Shown here: piece by piece, positions 23,640 to 34,595 of the stretch
Numbering within the stretch: the stretch's first letter is position 1
Layout: every line of letters starts with the position of its first letter
Source of the DNA: Flaviramulus multivorans
GTDB lineage: Bacteria > Bacteroidota > Bacteroidia > Flavobacteriales > Flavobacteriaceae
Assembly (NCBI RefSeq): GCF_021728415.1
Contig: NZ_JAKKDV010000001.1
Location: 539,977 to 603,976 of the forward strand
Length of the DNA: 64,000 nucleotides
Reading direction: 5' to 3'
Position numbers and translations under genes: made by a program
The notes under the pieces: generated by a model
Databases searched by the model: none
Seen by the model: only the letters and a program-made list of their open reading frames with translations
Told to the model about the DNA's origin: nothing

Positions 23640-26600
23640 ATGTCATCAAACACTCCTTTTTCAGTTTATAATGCTTCAGCTGGTAGCGGAAAAACCTATA
23701 CACTAGTAAAGGAATATTTGAAAATTTTATTGGCTTCAAACAATTTATATCTTTTTAAAAATATTTTAGCCATCACTTTTACGAATAAGGCTGTTGCCGA
23801 AATGAAAGACCGCATTATTGGGATGTTAAGGGTTTTTGCGAGTAAAGATATTTTACATACTCCAAACGATATGTTTACCGCTTTGGTGGAAGAGTTAAAC
23901 CTCGAACCTAGTACTCTACAAGAAAAAGCGGATAAATTGCTAAACGCCATTGTGCATAATTATGCGGCTTTTGATATTTCTACCATTGATGGTTTTACTC
24001 ATAAATTAATTAGAACTTTTGCTCACGACTTAAAACTGCCTTTAAACTTTGAGGTGGAGCTAGATCAAGATGCTGTTTTAAGTGAAGCGGTTGATAGTTT
24101 AATTGCAAAAGCTGGAACTGATAAAGAACTTACCAATATTTTGGTAGATTTTGCTATTGAAAAAGCTGATGATGATAAAAGCTGGGATGTAGCTTATGAT
24201 TTTAAAAAGATTGCAAAACTGCTAGTTAATGAAAATGATATCCCTTTTATTGAAAAATTAAAGGATAAAACTTTAAATGATTTTAAAGCCCTGAAAAATC
24301 AAATAAAAAAAGACATCTCAACAACAGAAACCAACATTGTTGAACTAGCAAAAAGCATTTTAACTTTAATTGAAGAAGCTGGTTTGCAGTTTGATGATTT
24401 TTCTGGTGGAAGTAGAGCCTATTTACCAAATTACTTTTTAAAATTAAAAGTTCTTAATATTGATATTGATTACTCCACGGCGTGGATTTCTAATTTAGAA
24501 GAAAAACCGCTGTATCCAGAAAAATCTACAACTGACGATATAAAACTTATACTTGATGAGATTAAGCCTGAAATTGTCTCTGCTTTTAATCAAACCAAGC
24601 ACATGGTTTTTTATCTTAAATTCTTAAAAAACTTCTATAAAAACATTACTCCGCTTTCTGTTTTAAATGCTATTAATAAAGAGCTAAACACCTTAAAAGC
24701 CGATCAAAATAAAATGCTTATTTCAGAATTTAATTCCATAATAAGTAATGAAATTAAAGAACAGCCTACACCTTTTATTTATGAGCGCATTGGTGAAAAA
24801 TTTAAGCATTATTTTATTGATGAATTTCAAGATACTTCACAAATGCAATGGCGAAATTTAATTCCATTGTTGGATAATTCATTATCTACCGAAGCGGGTA
24901 GCACCATGTTGGTTGGAGACGCTAAACAAGCTATTTACCGCTGGCGTGGAGGAAAAGCTGAGCAATTTATAAACTTGTTTAATGAAAAATCGAAACCATT
25001 TGTTGTACAACAAGAGGTGAAAAACTTAAAAGCAAATTACCGCAGTTTTGAAGAAATTGTAAATTTTAATAATGGGTTTTTTAAGTTTTTAGCTCAAACG
25101 GTTTTTAACAATGATGATTATAAAGGTCTTTATGAAAATTCACATCAAAATATCGCTAAAAAAGAAACTGGCTATGTAGAACTAAATTTTTTAGATTTTG
25201 AAAAAGAGGATGATCGAGACATCATGTTTTCTGAATCTGTTTTAAATACAATAACCAAATGTTTAGAACATGGTTATAACCTTGAAGATATTTGTGTTTT
25301 AGTTAGAAAGAAAAAAGAAGGCGTTGCCGTTGCAAACTATTTAAGTCAGCATGGAATTTCAATTATTTCTTCAGAAACCTTACTTATTGCGAGTGCTCCA
25401 GAAGTCAACTTCATTAATGATTTACTTGGGTTATTAATTCAACCTAAAAACAACGAGTTAAAAATTTCAATTTTAAATTATTTAGTTTCCCTTTTTAATG
25501 TTGAAGATAAACACACATTTTTTAGTACACATCTAAACTTAACATTACCTAATTTTTTTGAAAGCTTAAAGGGTTTCAATGTTCATATAAATAGTCAAAA
25601 CCTATTGCAATTACCGCTTTATGATTTAGCCGAAACTATTGTAAGAAGCTTTAATTTGGTTAAAACTTCCAATGCGTACATTCAATTTTATATGGATGTT
25701 GTTTTAGATTTTTCTCAAAAAAAGGGTTCTGATATTTCTGGGTTTTTAGAATATTTTAATAAGAAAAAAGAGAGTTTAAGTGTTATTTCACCCAAAGGGC
25801 AGAATGCTGTTCAAATAATGACCATTCATAAATCAAAAGGGTTAGAATTTCCGGTGGTTATTTTCCCTTATGCTGATTTAGATATTTATAGAGAATTAGA
25901 ACCAAAAGAATGGTTCGCTCTGGATGAAGAAAAATACGTTGGTTTTTCACATACTTTGTTAAATTACAATAAAGATTTTGAGCATTTTAGTGAAGAAGGG
26001 CAGCAAATTTATGCTAGACACCAATCAGAATTAGAACTAGATAATATTAATTTGCTTTATGTAACTCTAACTCGACCCATAGAACAGTTATATATATTAT
26101 CGAAAAAAGACATTTCTTCAAAAGGAGGAGCTAATGCGAAAAAATATTCGGGTTTACTTATTAGTTACTTACAGCAAATAGGCGTTTGGAACGATTCGGA
26201 ATTACATTATAGCTTCGGGAATATAGCTAGAAGCATTAAAGCTGAGACTCCTTCAAAGAATACCTCGGTTCAACAAACATTTATTTCCTCTGCAAAAGAA
26301 GACCATAATATCAAGGTAATCACAAAATCTGGATTCCTTTGGGATACTAATCAACATGCTGCCATTGAAAAAGGAAATCTTATTCATGATATCATGTCTG
26401 AAATCAAAACCAAAAACGATGTTGACTTTGTAATAAATGACTTTATTAACGCTTCTACAATAAACTTGGAGCAAGCAAAAACCTTAAAACCTTTAGTTTT
26501 ACAGATTATTCAACACCCAAAACTTAGTAATTATTTCGATTTAGATAACACCATATATAATGAGCGTGATATTATAGTTAATAATGGTGTGGTTTTAAGA

Positions 26601-26786
26601 CCAGACAGAGTTGTTGTTAATTCACAGAATGAAGCAGTTATAATTGATTATAAAACAGGTTTAGAAGATAAAAAACACGAACAACAACTGCAATTATATC
26701 AAGACGTATTGGAAGCGATGCATTTGACCGTTAAAAAGAAGATTCTCGTTTATATAAATGATGAAATTAAGGTAAAAGATGTTTAA
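23640..26786 (+). CDS. AddA/RecB-like UvrD helicase-nuclease
   Basis: The 1048-residue protein is a superfamily 1 helicase with Walker A ASAGSGKT (residues 12-19), FIDEFQDTSQMQW (Walker B, about 391-403), and the late motifs VQIMTIHKSKGLEFPVVIF and LLYVTLTRPIEQLYI. A C-terminal PD-(D/E)xK nuclease domain carries VIIDYKTG near residue 1001 and a QLQLYQ helix. This is the architecture of AddA, which with AddB processes double-strand breaks. ATG 23640 is chosen since it begins just before the helicase domain; an ATG 13 codons upstream (23601) is less likely. The partner gene is at 29567. Confidence 0.88.
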   Translation: MSSNTPFSVYNASAGSGKTYTLVKEYLKILLASNNLYLFKNILAITFTNKAVAEMKDRIIGMLRVFASKDILHTPNDMFTALVEELNLEPSTLQEKADKLLNAIVHNYAAFDISTIDGFTHKLIRTFAHDLKLPLNFEVELDQDAVLSEAVDSLIAKAGTDKELTNILVDFAIEKADDDKSWDVAYDFKKIAKLLVNENDIPFIEKLKDKTLNDFKALKNQIKKDISTTETNIVELAKSILTLIEEAGLQFDDFSGGSRAYLPNYFLKLKVLNIDIDYSTAWISNLEEKPLYPEKSTTDDIKLILDEIKPEIVSAFNQTKHMVFYLKFLKNFYKNITPLSVLNAINKELNTLKADQNKMLISEFNSIISNEIKEQPTPFIYERIGEKFKHYFIDEFQDTSQMQWRNLIPLLDNSLSTEAGSTMLVGDAKQAIYRWRGGKAEQFINLFNEKSKPFVVQQEVKNLKANYRSFEEIVNFNNGFFKFLAQTVFNNDDYKGLYENSHQNIAKKETGYVELNFLDFEKEDDRDIMFSESVLNTITKCLEHGYNLEDICVLVRKKKEGVAVANYLSQHGISIISSETLLIASAPEVNFINDLLGLLIQPKNNELKISILNYLVSLFNVEDKHTFFSTHLNLTLPNFFESLKGFNVHINSQNLLQLPLYDLAETIVRSFNLVKTSNAYIQFYMDVVLDFSQKKGSDISGFLEYFNKKKESLSVISPKGQNAVQIMTIHKSKGLEFPVVIFPYADLDIYRELEPKEWFALDEEKYVGFSHTLLNYNKDFEHFSEEGQQIYARHQSELELDNINLLYVTLTRPIEQLYILSKKDISSKGGANAKKYSGLLISYLQQIGVWNDSELHYSFGNIARSIKAETPSKNTSVQQTFISSAKEDHNIKVITKSGFLWDTNQHAAIEKGNLIHDIMSEIKTKNDVDFVINDFINASTINLEQAKTLKPLVLQIIQHPKLSNYFDLDNTIYNERDIIVNNGVVLRPDRVVVNSQNEAVIIDYKTGLEDKKHEQQLQLYQDVLEAMHLTVKKKILVYINDEIKVKDV

Positions 26787-26807
26787 ATTTGCTGAAAATT
26801 GAATTAT

Positions 26808-28001
26808 ATGTACGGAAAACTGCAAAATCATTTACAAAAAGAACTTCAAGACATAAAAAATAACGGACTTTATAAAGAAGAGCGAATTATTACCTCAGCT
26901 CAAGGTGCCGAAATAACTTTAAATACAGGCGAAACTGTTTTAAACTTTTGTGCAAACAACTACTTGGGGCTTTCGTCACATCCAGAAGTTATCCAAGCAG
27001 CCAAAGATACTATGGATACCCATGGGTTTGGAATGAGTTCGGTTCGTTTTATTTGTGGTACTCAAGATATACATAAAGAACTTGAGCAGAAGATTGCTGA
27101 TTTTTATCAAACTGAAGACACTATATTATATGCTGCTGCTTTTGATGCTAATGGTGGTGTTTTTGAACCTTTATTAGGTGCTGAAGATGCTATCATTTCG
27201 GATTCTTTAAATCATGCTTCTATTATAGATGGTGTTAGATTGTGTAAAGCCGCCAGATATCGTTATCAAAATAGTGATATGGCTGATTTAGAAAAACAAC
27301 TTATTGAAGCCAATAAAAATGGAGCACGTTTTAAGATAATTGTGACGGATGGCGTTTTCTCAATGGATGGTTTGGTTGCTCCGCTTGACAAAATTTGTGA
27401 TTTAGCTGAAAAATATGATGCTTTAGTAATGATTGATGAGTGTCATGCGGCAGGATTTATAGGTAAAACAGGTCGAGGAACGCTTGAAGAGAAAAATGTC
27501 CTTAATAGAATTGATATTATTACAGGAACTTTAGGTAAGGCTTTAGGTGGCGCTATGGGTGGTTATACAACGGGTAAAAAAGAAATTATAGATATGTTGC
27601 GCCAACGCTCAAGACCTTATTTGTTTTCAAACTCATTAGCTCCTGCAATAGTTGGTGCTTCTATTAAGGTTTTTGAAATGCTATCTAATAATACCGAATT
27701 AAGAGACACTTTAGAATGGAATACAAATTATTTTAAAAAAGGTATGAAAAATGCCGGTTTTGACATCATAGATGGTGATTCTGCTATCGTTCCAGTGATG
27801 TTATATGACGCAAAACTATCCCAAACCATGGCAAATATGCTTCTTAAGGAAGGAATTTATGTTATCGGGTTCTTTTTTCCTGTTGTTCCAAAAGAAAAAG
27901 CGAGGATACGTGTTCAACTCTCCGCAGCACACACAAAAACCCATTTAGACAAGGCTATTATGGCATTCATCAAAGTGGGAAAATCACTAAAAATTATATA
28001 A
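26808..28001 (+). CDS. kbl: Glycine C-acetyltransferase (2-amino-3-ketobutyrate CoA ligase)
   Basis: The 397-residue PLP enzyme of the alpha-oxoamine synthase family converts 2-amino-3-ketobutyrate and CoA to glycine and acetyl-CoA in threonine breakdown. It has [27 protein letters not shown], the [10 protein letters not shown] Asp that contacts PLP, and the Schiff-base Lys near residue 243 in [15 protein letters not shown]. The start is ATG 26808 (a TTG three codons earlier is ignored). No threonine dehydrogenase is adjacent. It lies between addA-like and ompA-like genes. Confidence 0.9.
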   Translation: MYGKLQNHLQKELQDIKNNGLYKEERIITSAQGAEITLNTGETVLNFCANNYLGLSSHPEVIQAAKDTMDTHGFGMSSVRFICGTQDIHKELEQKIADFYQTEDTILYAAAFDANGGVFEPLLGAEDAIISDSLNHASIIDGVRLCKAARYRYQNSDMADLEKQLIEANKNGARFKIIVTDGVFSMDGLVAPLDKICDLAEKYDALVMIDECHAAGFIGKTGRGTLEEKNVLNRIDIITGTLGKALGGAMGGYTTGKKEIIDMLRQRSRPYLFSNSLAPAIVGASIKVFEMLSNNTELRDTLEWNTNYFKKGMKNAGFDIIDGDSAIVPVMLYDAKLSQTMANMLLKEGIYVIGFFFPVVPKEKARIRVQLSAAHTKTHLDKAIMAFIKVGKSLKII

Positions 28002-28058
28002 ATTCATTCTGAACTATCGATGAATAATCCATTTGTACTATTTTTTTATATATTTGTC

Positions 28059-28089
28059 TTTGTTAATAACATTTAACAACTTACTTTTG
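28059..28089 (+). promoter_or_regulatory. Promoter of the OmpA-family gene
   Basis: A full Bacteroidota-type promoter: -33 box TTTG (28059-28062), 19-bp spacer, -7 box TACTTTTG (28082-28089). It is the best promoter match in the window and fits the high expression usual for this porin type. Confidence 0.7.
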
Positions 28090-28124
28090 TTTACAATTAA
28101 CACTTAAAAATTAAACTTTTGAAT

Positions 28125-29492
28125 ATGAAAAATCTTAGCAGATTATTGTTCGCTATGTTGCTTGTACTTGGTTATAGCAACGTAAATGCGCAAGACGAAA
28201 ACAACCCATGGCAAATTACGATTGGGGCAAACGCAGTGGATGCTTATCCTTCTGGAGATGGTGCTCCTTTTAGTGAGACTATCTTTAGTAAATTTGTTGA
28301 TGTTGATAATTACAACATCTTACCCTCATTATCTACAATCTCAGTTTCGAAATATTTAGGTGATGGTTTCTCATTTGGAGTAGCTGGATCTTTAAATAAA
28401 ATTGACAAATGGGGTGAAAATGCAGATGGAACAGCTATGAGTGCAGACGATCTATCTTATTATGCTGTAGATGGTACAATTAAATTTAACTTCTTAAAAG
28501 GTACAACTATCGATCCTTATTTAGGTGTTGGTGGTGGTTACACTTGGATTGACGAAGTTGGAGCTGGAACTGTAAATGGAAACTTAGGTGTAAATGTATG
28601 GTTTAGCGAAAATATTGGATTAACAGTTCAAAGTGCTTATAAGCATGCTTTTGAAGATTACTTACAAACACATTTCCAACATACTGTTGGTTTATCAATT
28701 AAATTTGGTGGAACTGATACTGATGGAGATGGTATTTATGATAAAGACGACGCTTGTCCAGATGTTGCTGGTTTAGCAGCTTTCAACGGTTGCCCAGATT
28801 CAGACGGTGACGGTATTGAAGACAGCAAAGATTCTTGTCCTAACGAAGCTGGTTCAGCTGAAATGAACGGATGTCCTGATACTGATGGAGATGGAATCGC
28901 TGATAAAGATGATAACTGTCCTACAGTTGCTGGATTAAAAGCTTTAGCTGGTTGTCCTGATGCTGACGGTGATGGCGTAACGGATGCTGATGATGCTTGT
29001 CCTGATACTGCTGGTCCTGCTGCAAACAAAGGATGCCCATGGCCAGATACTGATGGTGACGGTGTATTAGATAAAGATGACAAATGTCCAGACGTAAAAG
29101 GTACTGTGGCTAACAACGGTTGTCCTGAAGTAAGTGCTGAAGTTCAAAAAACTCTTAATGAGTACGCAAAAACTATCTTATTTGATACTGGAAAATCTTC
29201 TATTAAAGCACAGTCTGCTCAAGTATTATCTGATATCATTAAAATACTTAAAGAGTATCCAACAGCTAAATTTACAGTTGAAGGACACACTGATAGTGTT
29301 GGTAGTGAGACTTTAAACCAAAGATTATCTGATGCTAGAGCTAATGCTGTTAAAGAATATTTAATTGAAAACGGTATTGATGCTTTCAGATTATCTGCTC
29401 TTGGTTACGGAGAATCTAAACCAATTGATTCTAACAAAACTAGAGCTGGTAGAGCTAACAACAGACGTGTTGAAATTAACTTAGCAAAATAA
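28125..29492 (+). CDS. OmpA family outer-membrane protein with TSP3 repeats
   Basis: The 455-residue protein has a signal peptide ([12 protein letters not shown]), an eight-strand outer-membrane barrel (about 24-195), and five thrombospondin type 3 Ca2+-binding repeats (about 198-335, each D.DGDGI.D..D.CP..AG). A C-terminal OmpA peptidoglycan-binding domain follows (about 345-455) with [31 protein letters not shown] and NNRRVEI. This is the typical abundant porin-like protein of flavobacteria. Start ATG 28125 follows a strong promoter. Confidence 0.95.
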   Translation: MKNLSRLLFAMLLVLGYSNVNAQDENNPWQITIGANAVDAYPSGDGAPFSETIFSKFVDVDNYNILPSLSTISVSKYLGDGFSFGVAGSLNKIDKWGENADGTAMSADDLSYYAVDGTIKFNFLKGTTIDPYLGVGGGYTWIDEVGAGTVNGNLGVNVWFSENIGLTVQSAYKHAFEDYLQTHFQHTVGLSIKFGGTDTDGDGIYDKDDACPDVAGLAAFNGCPDSDGDGIEDSKDSCPNEAGSAEMNGCPDTDGDGIADKDDNCPTVAGLKALAGCPDADGDGVTDADDACPDTAGPAANKGCPWPDTDGDGVLDKDDKCPDVKGTVANNGCPEVSAEVQKTLNEYAKTILFDTGKSSIKAQSAQVLSDIIKILKEYPTAKFTVEGHTDSVGSETLNQRLSDARANAVKEYLIENGIDAFRLSALGYGESKPIDSNKTRAGRANNRRVEINLAK

Positions 29493-29523
29493 TAAGAGCT
29501 ATTTAATTAAAAAATAAGTTTAC

Positions 29524-29555
29524 AAAAAACGCTTCGGATATCCGGAGCGTTTTTT
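29524..29555. terminator. Terminator after the OmpA-family gene
   Basis: A6 CGCTTCGGAT pairs with ATCCGGAGCG T6; one G-U pair. It also separates the porin transcript from the following nuclease gene. Confidence 0.8.
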
Positions 29556-29566
29556 ATTTTTATACA

Positions 29567-32326
29567 ATGACTACTTTCATTTTTGATGTTTTAAAAGATT
29601 TACAAAACAGCCATGTAAATTTTTCAAAAACTACATTTATATTACCCAGTAAAAGGGCTGGAATATTTTTAAAACATCAACTTCCTAAAGTTATTCAGCA
29701 AACTATTTTTTCGCCTCAAATTATTAGCATCGAAGAATTTGTTGAGGATTTGTCATTACTAAAATCCGTTTCAAATACAGAACTGATTTTTGAGTTTTAT
29801 AATACTTATAAAGCACTAACTGAACAAGAGCATCTAGATACTTTTGAATCCTTTTCAAAATGGGCACAAGTATTGCTTCAAGATTTTAATGAAATAGATA
29901 GATATCTCATCCCTCAGGAAAAGATTTTTAATTACTTAAGTGCCATTCAGGATTTAAAACATTGGTCGTTAGAAGATAATAAAACCGATTTGGTTAAAAA
30001 TTATTTATCCTTCTGGAATAAGCTTTATAAGTATTATCATCATTTTTCAACAAATCTATTAGAAAAAAATATTGGCTATCAAGGTTTGATTTATAGAGAA
30101 GCTGTCAACAACCTTGAATCGTACATTCAAAATAACCCAGAAAAACAACATGTTTTTTTAGGGTTTAATGCCTTAAATTCTGCTGAAGAAACTATAATAC
30201 AAGAATTACTTCAAAATGATTTAGCCAAAATTTACTGGGATATTGATGCTGTTTTTATGGATAAGCCCCAACATGATGCGGCTTTGTTTACAAGACAGCA
30301 TAAAACTAATTGGCCATATTTTAAAAACAATACATTTAATTGGATAACGCAAAATTATTCTAAAGAAAAGAACATATCCATTTATGGTATCCCTAAAAAC
30401 ATTGGGCAAGCCAAATATGTTGGCGAACTATTAAATGGTTTACAAAAAACCAATTCATCATTACAAAATACCGCAGTTGTATTAGGTGATGAAAGTTTAT
30501 TAATCCCCGTGCTTAATTCGCTTCCAAAATCAATTGAGTCATTAAATATAACCATGGGGTTTCCCCTAAAATCTATTCCGTTAGCGTCACTCTTTGAGTC
30601 TTTATTCCATTTACATAAAACAACCTCAAATTCATTTTACTATAAAGACGTTGTAAATATTATTTCGCACCAATTTATAAGACCTTTGTTCCATATAGAA
30701 AACACGGATTATGCCTCCAAAATAATTGAACCTATTGATGCTAATAATATTGTTTACTTAAATACATCTCGATTAATAGAAATAAGCAACAATAATGCTA
30801 ATACTATTATTGACTTATTGTTTTCAAATTGGGCAACATCTATTGATAATGCTTTAAATAATTGTACGGAATTAATATTAAATATTAAGAATTATTTAGA
30901 TAATGATAAGCAGTCAAACTTACTCTCTTTAGAGTATCTATATCGTTTTAATGAATTGTTTAACGAGCTTAGGCGATTAAATGTAAAGCATCCACATCTT
31001 TATGATATTTCATCATTATATGGTGTTTACAAAGAATTATTAAGCACAGAGACTTTAGATTTTCAAGGAGAACCTTTACAAGGTTTACAAATTATGGGAA
31101 TGTTAGAATCTCGTGTTTTAGATTTTGAAACCGTTATAATTACTTCTGTAAATGAAGGCGTATTGCCTTCGGGAAAAAGTAACAACTCTTTTATCCCGTT
31201 TGATGTTAAACTAGAGAACAATTTACCCACTTACAAAGAAAAAGACGCCGTTTATACCTACCACTTTTATCGTATTTTACAACGTGCCAAAAACATTTAC
31301 ATTTTATATAATACGGAGGCAGATGTTTTAACTGGTGGTGAAAAAAGTCGGTTTATTACACAATTGGAATTAGAGGGAGTCCATAACATAAACCATCAAA
31401 TAATTACGCCTCATGTTCCCATTGTTGAAAACAAATTAAACATAGTTAAGAAAACGGATGCTTTAAAAAACCAAATTATAACGTTGGCTGAAGAAGGGTT
31501 TTCTCCTTCATCATTAACAAGTTACATTAGAAACCCCATAGACTTTTATTATCAAAAAATACTGAAGATAAAAGAACACGATGATGTAGAAGAAACTGTT
31601 GCTGCCAATACTTTAGGTACTGTGGTGCACAATACGCTTGAGGATTTTTACAAACCTTTAATAGGGCAGTTCTTAACTATTGAAATTATAAAAAGTCTTA
31701 AACTTCAAATTGAAGAAATAGTAACATATCATTTTAAAAATGAATATAAAGAAGGGGATATTACAAAGGGTAAAAACTTAATTATTTTTGAAATTGCAAA
31801 ACGCTATGTTTCAAATTTTTTAGATTTAGAAATTAACTCCTTAAAAGAAGGAAACAAGATTAAAATAATTGCTATTGAGGCTGAAAACGAGGTTTCAATT
31901 AATATTCCAGAACTCAATTTCCCTGTTAGACTTAAAGGAAAGGTTGACCGCGTAGAGGAATATAATGGCACAACTAGGATTATAGATTATAAAACTGGTG
32001 GTGTACAACAAAATGAGGTTGAAATTGTTAATTGGGAAGACCTAAATACAGATTACAAAAAGTATAGTAAAAGTTTTCAAGTACTTGCGTATGCTTATAT
32101 GATGTTAGCATCAAAACAAATAGAGCTTCCTGTTGAAGCCGGTATTATTTCGTTTAAAAATTTGAGTTCAGGATTATTGAAATTTGGTAAAAAGGATTCT
32201 ACCTTTAGCAGAAACAAAGACCAATTAATAACTCAAGAAACAATTGAAAACTTTCTTGTGCAACTTAAAGCCCTCATTATAGAAATTTGTAATCCTGAAA
32301 TGGATTTTATCGAAAAAGAAGTTTAA
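29567..32326 (+). CDS. AddB-like PD-(D/E)xK nuclease
   Basis: The 919-residue protein has an inactivated helicase-like N-terminal half (KTTFILPSKRAGIFLKHQL instead of a Walker A) and a C-terminal PD-(D/E)xK nuclease domain with RIIDYKTGG near residue 804 and FQVLAYAYMM. This is the AddB layout. The cysteines that hold the iron-sulphur cluster in Bacillus AddB are not seen: the segment before the nuclease reads SLTSYIRNPIDFYYQ, without Cys. It should act with the AddA-like protein at 23640, although kbl and the porin lie between. Confidence 0.82.
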   Translation: MTTFIFDVLKDLQNSHVNFSKTTFILPSKRAGIFLKHQLPKVIQQTIFSPQIISIEEFVEDLSLLKSVSNTELIFEFYNTYKALTEQEHLDTFESFSKWAQVLLQDFNEIDRYLIPQEKIFNYLSAIQDLKHWSLEDNKTDLVKNYLSFWNKLYKYYHHFSTNLLEKNIGYQGLIYREAVNNLESYIQNNPEKQHVFLGFNALNSAEETIIQELLQNDLAKIYWDIDAVFMDKPQHDAALFTRQHKTNWPYFKNNTFNWITQNYSKEKNISIYGIPKNIGQAKYVGELLNGLQKTNSSLQNTAVVLGDESLLIPVLNSLPKSIESLNITMGFPLKSIPLASLFESLFHLHKTTSNSFYYKDVVNIISHQFIRPLFHIENTDYASKIIEPIDANNIVYLNTSRLIEISNNNANTIIDLLFSNWATSIDNALNNCTELILNIKNYLDNDKQSNLLSLEYLYRFNELFNELRRLNVKHPHLYDISSLYGVYKELLSTETLDFQGEPLQGLQIMGMLESRVLDFETVIITSVNEGVLPSGKSNNSFIPFDVKLENNLPTYKEKDAVYTYHFYRILQRAKNIYILYNTEADVLTGGEKSRFITQLELEGVHNINHQIITPHVPIVENKLNIVKKTDALKNQIITLAEEGFSPSSLTSYIRNPIDFYYQKILKIKEHDDVEETVAANTLGTVVHNTLEDFYKPLIGQFLTIEIIKSLKLQIEEIVTYHFKNEYKEGDITKGKNLIIFEIAKRYVSNFLDLEINSLKEGNKIKIIAIEAENEVSINIPELNFPVRLKGKVDRVEEYNGTTRIIDYKTGGVQQNEVEIVNWEDLNTDYKKYSKSFQVLAYAYMMLASKQIELPVEAGIISFKNLSSGLLKFGKKDSTFSRNKDQLITQETIENFLVQLKALIIEICNPEMDFIEKEV

Positions 32327-32328
32327 AA

Positions 32329-33168
32329 ATGATTATTACTAAAAATATTATTATTGAAGGTGAAAAGGGGAAACCTATTCTTATTGATACGTTTTATGCT
32401 GAAAGTAAAACACCAAAACCTATCATCATATTTTGTCATGGCTATAAAGGCTTTAAAGATTGGGGTGCTTGGGATTTAGTGGCAAAATCGTTTGTTGAGG
32501 CTGGATTTTGTTTTATAAAATTTAATTTTTCTCATAATGGAGGTACTGTTGAGCAGCCTATTGATTTTCCAGACTTAGAAGCATTTGGTAATAATAATTA
32601 TACCAAAGAGTTAAACGATTTAGAACGCGTGATTGATTGGGTTTTTAAAGACAGAAATATAAAAAACATAGCGGATTTAGATGCTCTAAGCTTAATTGGC
32701 CATAGTAGAGGTGGTGGAATTGTATGTATAAAAGCAGAAGAAGATAATCGTATTAAAAACATTATAAGTTTAGCAGGAGTTTGCGATTTTGCTAAACGCA
32801 CTGCTACGACAGGTGATTTAAAACAATGGAAAAAAGACGGTGTAAAATATGTCTTAAACGGAAGAACCAAACAGCAAATGCCACATTATTATCAATTTCA
32901 TGAAGATTTTAAAGCTAATGAAGAGAGGTTAACAATAAAAAGGGCTGTTTCAAATTTAAAAATACCCTATTTAATTATTCATGGGAATGCTGATACCAGT
33001 GTTTTTGTTGAAGAAGCTTATAATCTTCATTCGTGGAATAAAAAGAGTATATTAGAAATAATTAAAAATGCGGATCACGTATTTGGAGCTAAGCATCCTT
33101 GGGAACAAGACGCGCTCCCTAAACCGCTCCAACAAGCAATTGATAGAGTTATTGTGTTTTTAAAATAA
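32329..33168 (+). CDS. Alpha/beta hydrolase (dienelactone hydrolase/peptidase-like)
   Basis: The 279-residue protein has IIFCHGYKGFKDWG (oxyanion region) and nucleophile elbow GHSRGGG with Ser126. An acid follows in LIIHGNADTSV and the catalytic His in NADHVFG. The fold hydrolyses esters, amides or peptides; the substrate is not known. It starts 2 bp after the addB-like stop and is probably co-transcribed with it. Confidence 0.85.
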   Translation: MIITKNIIIEGEKGKPILIDTFYAESKTPKPIIIFCHGYKGFKDWGAWDLVAKSFVEAGFCFIKFNFSHNGGTVEQPIDFPDLEAFGNNNYTKELNDLERVIDWVFKDRNIKNIADLDALSLIGHSRGGGIVCIKAEEDNRIKNIISLAGVCDFAKRTATTGDLKQWKKDGVKYVLNGRTKQQMPHYYQFHEDFKANEERLTIKRAVSNLKIPYLIIHGNADTSVFVEEAYNLHSWNKKSILEIIKNADHVFGAKHPWEQDALPKPLQQAIDRVIVFLK

Positions 33169-33196
33169 TATTAAAAAGTTAAAAGATTCAAGCAAT

Positions 33197-34531
33197 ATGT
33201 CTGATACAATTCAAACTTCCATGCCTTCAAAAAACAACACTTTAGTCCCCATAGCAATTATCGCGGGACTGTTCTTTATTTTCGGATTTGTAACCTGGAT
33301 AAATGGAGCATTAATTCCTTTTATGAAAACCATAAACGAATTGACAGAAGCCCAATCGTATTTGGTGGCATCGGCTTCCTATATTTCTTTTGTTGTAATG
33401 GCATTACCAGCGTCCTATATCATTAACAAGGTTGGTTACAAAAAAGGCATGTCTTTAGGCTTAATCGTTATGGGCTTAGGCGCCTTGGTTTTTATTCCTG
33501 CGGCGGAAGCTAGAACCTATTGGATGTTTTTAACTGGTATTTTTATTCAAGGTGCTGGAATGACCTTGTTGCAAACAGCATCAAATCCTTACATTACTAT
33601 TTTAGGCCCTATTGAAAGTGCTGCCAAGCGTATCGCTATTATGGGAATAGCTAATAAAGTTGCTGGCGCATTAGGCTCTTTAATTTTTGGCGCTTTATTA
33701 CTGTCTGGTATTGATAAAATAAAAGAGCAATTTGAAGGGGTCTCTGATTCAGAAAAATCAGAATTATTAAATGTTATGGCTGATAGTGTGGTAACCCCTT
33801 ATGTAGTAATGGCTGTTATCTTGTTTATTTTAGGGGTATTAATTAGAAAGGCTCCTTTACCTCATGTGGAACCAGAACCTATTGAGGCATTAAAATCTGG
33901 GGAAACAGCTAAAACTAGTATTTTTCAATTTCCACATTTATGGTTGGGTGTTTTGGCTTTGTTTGTTTATGTTGGTGCCGAAGTTATTGCTGGGGATACC
34001 ATTATTTCGTATGGAATAGCATTAGATCTACCAGTTAGTCAAGCAAAGTTTTTTACCCTATTTACACTTATGGCTATGGTTGCAACTTATGCCTTAGGCG
34101 TTTTTCTAATTCCAAAATATATAAGTCAAGCTTTTGCTTTAAGAGCAAGTGCTATTTTAGGAATCATTCTAACTTTTTGCATCATTTTTTCAACAGGATT
34201 TACTTCAGTCCTTTTTGTTGCTGCATTGGGTATTGCAAATGCTCTAGTATGGCCAGCCGTATGGCCTTTAACCCTTAAAGGCCTAGGAAAATTTACCAAG
34301 ACAGCCTCTGCGCTATTAATAATGGCTATTTCTGGTGGTGCTATAATTCCTCCATTATATGGGAGTATTGTTGATACAAGTAAATCCAAATTAATTGCTC
34401 AAGGTGTTAGTGATGTTACGGCCTCTGCCGACGCTGCAACAAACGGATATTGGATTTTGCTTCCATGTTATATAATCATTTTATATTATGCTTTTTGGGG
34501 GCATAAGCTAGGATTGAAAACCTCTAAATAA
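33197..34531 (+). CDS. Sugar MFS transporter (FucP/GluP-like)
   Basis: The 444-residue membrane protein has 12 predicted helices. It has GLFFIFGFVTWINGALIPF, the opening typical of the FHS/FucP family of H+-coupled sugar importers, GMTLLQTASNPYITILG, and ALVWPAVWPLTLKGLGKF. Family members carry L-fucose, glucose, galactose or N-acetylglucosamine; specificity cannot be read here. A bidirectional terminator follows. Confidence 0.88.
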   Translation: MSDTIQTSMPSKNNTLVPIAIIAGLFFIFGFVTWINGALIPFMKTINELTEAQSYLVASASYISFVVMALPASYIINKVGYKKGMSLGLIVMGLGALVFIPAAEARTYWMFLTGIFIQGAGMTLLQTASNPYITILGPIESAAKRIAIMGIANKVAGALGSLIFGALLLSGIDKIKEQFEGVSDSEKSELLNVMADSVVTPYVVMAVILFILGVLIRKAPLPHVEPEPIEALKSGETAKTSIFQFPHLWLGVLALFVYVGAEVIAGDTIISYGIALDLPVSQAKFFTLFTLMAMVATYALGVFLIPKYISQAFALRASAILGIILTFCIIFSTGFTSVLFVAALGIANALVWPAVWPLTLKGLGKFTKTASALLIMAISGGAIIPPLYGSIVDTSKSKLIAQGVSDVTASADAATNGYWILLPCYIIILYYAFWGHKLGLKTSK

Positions 34532-34554
34532 ATCACATATAAAATGATTAAAAG

Positions 34555-34588
34555 AAAAAAGACTTTACGAATTCGTAAAGTCTTTTTT
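34555..34588. terminator. Bidirectional terminator between the sugar transporter and tRNA-Ala
   Basis: A perfect 22-bp palindrome (34561-34582; GACTTTACGAA and its complement) is flanked by A6 and T6, so it serves both the transporter and the tRNA. Confidence 0.85.
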
Positions 34589-34595
34589 ATTCTTG

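Noticed and set aside
28736-29116. 126-residue antisense ORF opposite the OmpA TSP3 repeats
   Set aside because: Its Ser/Pro-rich repeats are the mirror of the Asp/Gly-rich calcium-binding repeats in the real gene; there is no promoter or start context.
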